DNA of 54,139 nt, taken from positions 1 through 54,139 of the forward strand of contig JAQXIY010000038.1 in NCBI GenBank assembly GCA_029008035.1, in the 5' to 3' direction. Of this stretch, positions 49,860 to 54,139 are shown in pieces (the first letter of the stretch is position 1; the number at the start of each line of letters is the position of its first letter). The stretch is from Lachnospiraceae bacterium (GTDB taxonomy: Bacteria > Bacillota > Clostridia > Lachnospirales > Lachnospiraceae). Position numbers and translations under genes: made by a program. The notes under the pieces were generated by a model that had not been told where the DNA came from, did not search any database, and worked only from the letters and a program-made list of their open reading frames with translations.

Positions 49860-52800
49860 ATGCCAGAAGCAATGAATAAAGAAGCGACAAATCAGCCAAT
49901 CGAATTTGATGCGATTCAGATTGGCTTGGCATCACCAGAGAAGATTAGAGAATGGTCTCGAGGCGAAGTTAAGAAGCCTGAGACAATCAACTACAGAACA
50001 CTAAAGCCTGAAAAAGATGGTTTGTTCTGCGAGAAAATCTTTGGACCAAGCAAGGACTGGGAATGCCATTGTGGTAAATACAAAAAGATTCGCTATAAAG
50101 GTGTAGTCTGCGACCGATGCGGTGTTGAGATTACAAAGGCCAGCGTGAGAAGAGAGCGAATGGGACATATCGAGCTGGCAGCTCCTGTTTCTCATATTTG
50201 GTATTTTAAGGGTATTCCATCTCGTATGGGATTAATCCTTGATTTATCTCCCAGAACTTTGGAAAAGGTATTGTACTTCGCATCCTATATCGTTTTGGAT
50301 GCAGGAGATACACCTTTGATGTATAAGCAGGTGTTATCTGAGAAGGAATATCAGGATGCGAGAGAGCAGTATGGCAACGATTTTAAGGTTGGCATGGGTG
50401 CTGAGGCAATCCAGAAACTCCTTCAGGACATTGACTTAGAGAAGGATGCTGCTGAACTGAAAGCTGAGTTAAAGGCAGCCACAGGGCAGAAACGTGCCAG
50501 AGTCATCAAGAGATTAGAGGTTGTTGAGGCGTTCCGCGAGTCAGGTAATAAGCCTGAGTGGATGATTATGACAGTTATCCCTGTAATTCCTCCGGATTTG
50601 CGTCCAATGGTACAGTTGGATGGTGGCCGTTTTGCAACATCTGATTTGAACGATTTGTATCGTCGTATTATTAACAGAAATAACCGTCTGAGAAGACTCT
50701 TGGAGTTGGGCGCTCCTGATATCATCGTGCGCAACGAGAAGCGTATGTTGCAGGAAGCAGTTGACGGCTTGATTGATAACGGTAGAAGAGGTCGCCCGGT
50801 AACAGGCCCCGGCAACAGAGCACTGAAATCCCTTTCTGATATGTTGAAAGGTAAGTCCGGTCGTTTCCGTCAGAACTTGTTGGGTAAGCGTGTTGACTAC
50901 TCAGGACGTTCCGTTATCGTGGTAGGACCTGAACTGAAGATTTATCAGTGTGGTCTTCCAAAGGAAATGGCGATTGAGTTGTTCAAGCCATTTGTTATGA
51001 AAGAGTTGGTTGCCAATGGCACCGCTCACAACATTAAGAATGCCAAGAAGATGGTTGAAAAGCTTCAGCCGGAAGTTTGGGATGTATTAGAGGAAGTTAT
51101 CAAAGAGCATCCGGTTATGTTGAACCGTGCTCCTACACTTCATAGATTGGGTATCCAGGCATTTGAGCCAATCCTTGTAGAGGGTAAGGCAATCAAGTTG
51201 CATCCGTTGGTATGTACCGCTTACAATGCCGATTTCGATGGTGACCAGATGGCGGTTCATCTTCCGCTTACCGCAGAGGCCCAGGCTGAGTGCCGTTTCA
51301 TGTTGTTATCACCTAACAACTTGTTGAAGCCTTCTGATGGTGGTCCGGTAGCTGTTCCTTCACAGGATATGGTTCTTGGTATTTACTATCTGACCATGGA
51401 TAAGTTGGCAGACCGCACCAAGGAAGAAGGGGCTAATCCTGCTTCTGATAAGGTGTATACAAGTGCAGATGAGATTAAGGCTGATTTGGATGCCGGAGTT
51501 CTTGGCGTAGACAGCTACATTCATTTCGAGGATGTTACTGATGGTAACCGCCATGTGATTTGTACAGCAAGAGATATTCTGGGTCAGTATTTCCGGGATA
51601 TGAATCGTGCGCTTCTGGCATACGAGAATAAAAAGATTTCTTTGCATCAGAAGATTTATGTGCATAGAAAAGCAACATTGGAAGACGGAACTGTTGTGGA
51701 AGGCGATGTGGCAACCACATTGGGACGTTTGATTTTCAATGAGATTATTCCACAGGATTTAGGTTTTGTAGATCGTACCAATCCGGAGAATGCTCTCAAG
51801 TATGAAATTGATTTCCATGTGGGCAAGAAGGGCTTGAAGCAGATTCTTGAGAAGGTTATCAACACACATGGAGCAACAACTACAGCCGAAGTTTTGGATG
51901 AAATTAAGGCTATGGGTTACAAGTACTCTACAAGAGCTGCTATGACGGTTTCTATTTCCGATATGACCGTACCACCACAGAAGCCGGAGATGATTGCTCA
52001 GACAGAGGAAACCATTAACGGTATTACCATGAAGTATAAGCGTGGTCTTTTGACAGAGGAAGAGCGCTACAGAGATGTAGTGGAGACATGGAAGAAGACG
52101 GACGATGAGTTGACAGAGGCATTGCTTTCCGGATTGGATAAGTACAACAACATCTTTATGATGGCTGATTCCGGAGCCCGTGGTTCTGATAAGCAGATTA
52201 AGCAGTTGGCAGGTATGCGTGGTTTGATGGCTGATACAACAGGTCGTACCATTGAGTTGCCTATCAAGTCTAACTTCCGTGAAGGTCTGGATGTATTGGA
52301 ATACTTTATGTCAGCCCATGGTGCTCGTAAGGGTCTGTCCGATACAGCTCTTCGTACAGCCGATTCCGGATACTTGACAAGACGTCTTGTTGATGTATCT
52401 CAGGAATTGATTATTCGCGAGTCTGACTGTAATGAAGGACAGGATCGTGAGATTCCGGGTATGTATGTAACTGCATTTATGGATGGTCGTGAAGAGATCG
52501 AGAGCTTGGAAGAGCGTATTACAGGAAGATTCTCATGCGAGACAATCTGTGATGCAGAGGGCAATGTGATTGTTAAGGCTAATCACATGATTACACCAAA
52601 GCGTGCACATAACATTGTCACAAAGGGTGTAGATGCAAATGGCAACGAGATTACAACTGTTAAGATCAGAAATATTCTTACTTGCCGTTCGCACGTTGGT
52701 GTTTGTGCTAAGTGCTACGGCGCTAACATGGCAACAGGTCAGGCTGTTCAGGTAGGTGAAGCGATTGGTATTATCGCTGCTCAGTCTATCGGTGAGCCGG

Positions 52801-53672
52801 GTACACAGCTTACCATGAGAACATTCCATACCGGTGGTGTGGCCGGTGACGATATCACGCAGGGTCTTCCTCGTGTAGAGGAGTTGTTTGAGGCTAGAAA
52901 GCCTAAGGGACTTGCTATTATCACTGAATTCGGCGGTACAGCAGAGATTCGTGATACCAAGAAGAAGCGTGAAGTTGTTGTTACCAACAAGGAGACGGGA
53001 GAGAGCAAGGCTTACCTGATTCCTTACGGCTCTCGTATCAAGATTTTGGACGGCGCAGAATTGCAGGCCGGTGATGAACTTACAGAAGGTTCTGTTAACC
53101 CACATGATATTCTTAAGATTAAGGGTGTTCGTGCGGTACAGGATTATATGTTGCAGGAAGTTCAGAGAGTTTACCGCTTGCAAGGTGTAGAAATTAACGA
53201 TAAGCATATTGAGGTTATCGTGCGTCAGATGTTGAAGAAGATTCGCATCGAGAACAATGGTGATTCCGAATTCTTGCCTGGCACATTGGTAGATGTTCTT
53301 GATTTCGAGGAGATGAATGAGCGTCTTGCCGCTGAAGGTAAGGAAGTTGCAGAAGGCAAGCAGGTACTTCTTGGTATTACCAAGGCATCCCTTGCTACAA
53401 ACTCTTTCTTGTCAGCAGCATCCTTCCAGGAGACAACCAAGGTTCTTACTGAGGCAGCAATCAAGGGTAAGATTGATCCATTGATCGGTCTGAAAGAGAA
53501 TGTAATCCTTGGTAAGTTGATTCCTGCCGGTACCGGTATGAAGCGCTATGGAAACATCAAGCTGAACACAGATTACAATCAGACAATCGTTGAAGAGACG
53601 GAAGATATTGAGATTATTGACGATGCAGAAGCACCAGTAGTTGAAGAGGAAATGGTTGATATCGACGAATAA
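49860..53672 (+). CDS. rpoC: DNA-directed RNA polymerase subunit beta'
   Basis: 1270 residues. N-terminal zinc ribbon [20 protein letters not shown] (about 67-86), [20 protein letters not shown], the catalytic [12 protein letters not shown] with three Asp for Mg (about 456), bridge and trigger regions ([19 protein letters not shown]), a second zinc site ([13 protein letters not shown]), and [16 protein letters not shown]. Starts 19 bp after rpoB with AAGGAGA; ends with an acidic tail and a terminator. Confidence 0.99.
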   Translation: MPEAMNKEATNQPIEFDAIQIGLASPEKIREWSRGEVKKPETINYRTLKPEKDGLFCEKIFGPSKDWECHCGKYKKIRYKGVVCDRCGVEITKASVRRERMGHIELAAPVSHIWYFKGIPSRMGLILDLSPRTLEKVLYFASYIVLDAGDTPLMYKQVLSEKEYQDAREQYGNDFKVGMGAEAIQKLLQDIDLEKDAAELKAELKAATGQKRARVIKRLEVVEAFRESGNKPEWMIMTVIPVIPPDLRPMVQLDGGRFATSDLNDLYRRIINRNNRLRRLLELGAPDIIVRNEKRMLQEAVDGLIDNGRRGRPVTGPGNRALKSLSDMLKGKSGRFRQNLLGKRVDYSGRSVIVVGPELKIYQCGLPKEMAIELFKPFVMKELVANGTAHNIKNAKKMVEKLQPEVWDVLEEVIKEHPVMLNRAPTLHRLGIQAFEPILVEGKAIKLHPLVCTAYNADFDGDQMAVHLPLTAEAQAECRFMLLSPNNLLKPSDGGPVAVPSQDMVLGIYYLTMDKLADRTKEEGANPASDKVYTSADEIKADLDAGVLGVDSYIHFEDVTDGNRHVICTARDILGQYFRDMNRALLAYENKKISLHQKIYVHRKATLEDGTVVEGDVATTLGRLIFNEIIPQDLGFVDRTNPENALKYEIDFHVGKKGLKQILEKVINTHGATTTAEVLDEIKAMGYKYSTRAAMTVSISDMTVPPQKPEMIAQTEETINGITMKYKRGLLTEEERYRDVVETWKKTDDELTEALLSGLDKYNNIFMMADSGARGSDKQIKQLAGMRGLMADTTGRTIELPIKSNFREGLDVLEYFMSAHGARKGLSDTALRTADSGYLTRRLVDVSQELIIRESDCNEGQDREIPGMYVTAFMDGREEIESLEERITGRFSCETICDAEGNVIVKANHMITPKRAHNIVTKGVDANGNEITTVKIRNILTCRSHVGVCAKCYGANMATGQAVQVGEAIGIIAAQSIGEPGTQLTMRTFHTGGVAGDDITQGLPRVEELFEARKPKGLAIITEFGGTAEIRDTKKKREVVVTNKETGESKAYLIPYGSRIKILDGAELQAGDELTEGSVNPHDILKIKGVRAVQDYMLQEVQRVYRLQGVEINDKHIEVIVRQMLKKIRIENNGDSEFLPGTLVDVLDFEEMNERLAAEGKEVAEGKQVLLGITKASLATNSFLSAASFQETTKVLTEAAIKGKIDPLIGLKENVILGKLIPAGTGMKRYGNIKLNTDYNQTIVEETEDIEIIDDAEAPVVEEEMVDIDE

Positions 53673-53684
53673 GATGATGTTACA

Positions 53685-53719
53685 AGAGGTCAGGCCTAAT
53701 GGTCTGGCCTCTTTTTTTG
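53685..53719 (+). terminator. Terminator after rpoC
   Basis: A 12-bp stem with two wobble pairs (53685-53696 with 53701-53712) and a 4-nt loop is followed by a run of T. Confidence 0.92.
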
Positions 53720-53729
53720 TAAATATTTC

Positions 53730-53758
53730 TTGACACGATGCCGGAATGCTTATATAAT
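53730..53758 (+). promoter_or_regulatory. Consensus SigA promoter of rpsL
   Basis: TTGACA (53730-53735), 17 bp, TATAAT (53753-53758): a perfect match just after the rpoC terminator. Confidence 0.92.
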
Positions 53759-53813
53759 ATTTTAGCGTGCATAAATATGTGTGCGATACAAAATACTACA
53801 GGAGGTGAAAATA

Positions 53814-54139
53814 ATGCCAACATTTAACCAGTTAGTAAGAAAGGGACGTCAGACATCTGTAAAGAAGTCTACAGCACCAGCTCTTCAGAAGGGTTACAAC
53901 TCTCTTAAGAAGAAGCCAACTGAGACATCTTCTCCACAGAAGCGTGGTGTATGTACAGCTGTTAAGACAGCAACCCCTAAGAAGCCTAACTCAGCGCTTA
54001 GAAAGATTGCCAGAGTTCGTCTTTCAAACGGAATCGAAGTAACAAGCTACATTCCGGGTGAAGGCCACAACCTGCAGGAGCATAGCGTTGTATTGATTCG
54101 TGGTGGTAGAGTAAAGGATTTGCCTGGTACTCGTTATCA
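53814..54139 (+). CDS. rpsL: 30S ribosomal protein S12, 5' part
   Basis: AGGAGGTG precedes the ATG. The visible 108 residues match S12: [58 protein letters not shown] and [20 protein letters not shown]. The lysines of the TPKKPNSA and VKDLPG loops, where streptomycin resistance arises, are the sensitive type. The gene runs off the window end; about 30 residues are missing. Confidence 0.97.
   Translation, partial: MPTFNQLVRKGRQTSVKKSTAPALQKGYNSLKKKPTETSSPQKRGVCTAVKTATPKKPNSALRKIARVRLSNGIEVTSYIPGEGHNLQEHSVVLIRGGRVKDLPGTRY

Noticed and set aside
52533-53207. Minus-strand open frame of 224 codons inside rpoC
   Set aside because: Fully overlaps a highly conserved essential gene, has no start signal and its translation does not look like a protein.
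1-54139. tRNA genes, rRNA genes and CRISPR arrays
   Set aside because: No cloverleaf-forming segments or regularly spaced direct repeats stood out on either strand; the region before secE, where a tRNA often lies, holds only rpmG and a promoter.

Overview
The window comes from a motile member of the Clostridia, most likely family Lachnospiraceae. The evidence is Firmicute-type gene order (flgL-fliW-csrA; secE-nusG-rplK-rplA-rplJ-rplL-rpoB-rpoC-rpsL), strong AGGAGG ribosome binding sites, SigD-type flagellar promoters (TAAA-N15/16-CCGATAT), and short Clostridia-type flagellins. I cannot name the genus from the sequence alone.

Layout. (1) 1-7449 is a late flagellar block: the 3' part of flgL, then fliW, csrA, flaG, a very long fliD, fliS, a FliT/FlgN-like helical chaperone candidate, and two nearly identical flagellin genes. 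Each flagellin gene has its own SigD promoter and a leader of about 120 nt. Each leader carries a GGA-loop hairpin plus a Shine-Dalgarno-overlapping GGA, which is the signature of CsrA control. (2) 7522-19887 is an operon starting with a Maf/DUF115 motility-associated factor. It continues with a glycosyltransferase-LicD-LicD fusion, a methyltransferase, a LicD protein, a cytidylyltransferase-Gfo/Idh fusion, two TIM-barrel sugar isomerase-like proteins and a Gfo/Idh-glycerophosphodiesterase fusion. (3) 20198-36959 holds a LicD protein, a stand-alone cytidylyltransferase, a HAD phosphatase, a second DUF115 protein, a nonulosonic-acid-like set (PseB, aldo/keto reductase, DegT aminotransferase, SpsF-like cytidylyltransferase, RmlD-like SDR, NeuB/PseI, GNAT), three GT2 enzymes, a four-part fusion ending in another cytidylyltransferase, and a CgeB-like glycosyltransferase. 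(4) 37269-41910 is miscellaneous: an Rpn-like nuclease, sfsA, a TPR protein, an XRE regulator, a 58-residue protein too short for usual ORF cut-offs, a membrane protein and a FliD-like protein on the minus strand. (5) 42272-54139 is the ribosomal/RNA polymerase cluster, with an L1-type mRNA site, an L10 leader and several near-consensus SigA promoters.

How it may work together (inference): regions 2 and 3 look like a flagellin-decoration island. DUF115/Maf proteins would attach a CMP-activated nonulosonic acid to flagellin. The sugar could then be extended by GT2/CgeB enzymes and capped with phosphodiester-linked alcohols made by three TagD-like cytidylyltransferase domains and transferred by three intact LicD domains. 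The most unusual feature is a small Rossmann-like module (GxGxxG at its start, DNN...WG...SPE in the middle) fused to seven otherwise unrelated enzymes in this one locus. A candidate SigD promoter before region 3 would tie glycan synthesis to flagellin expression.

All assignments are by eye from sequence motifs; no database search was run.
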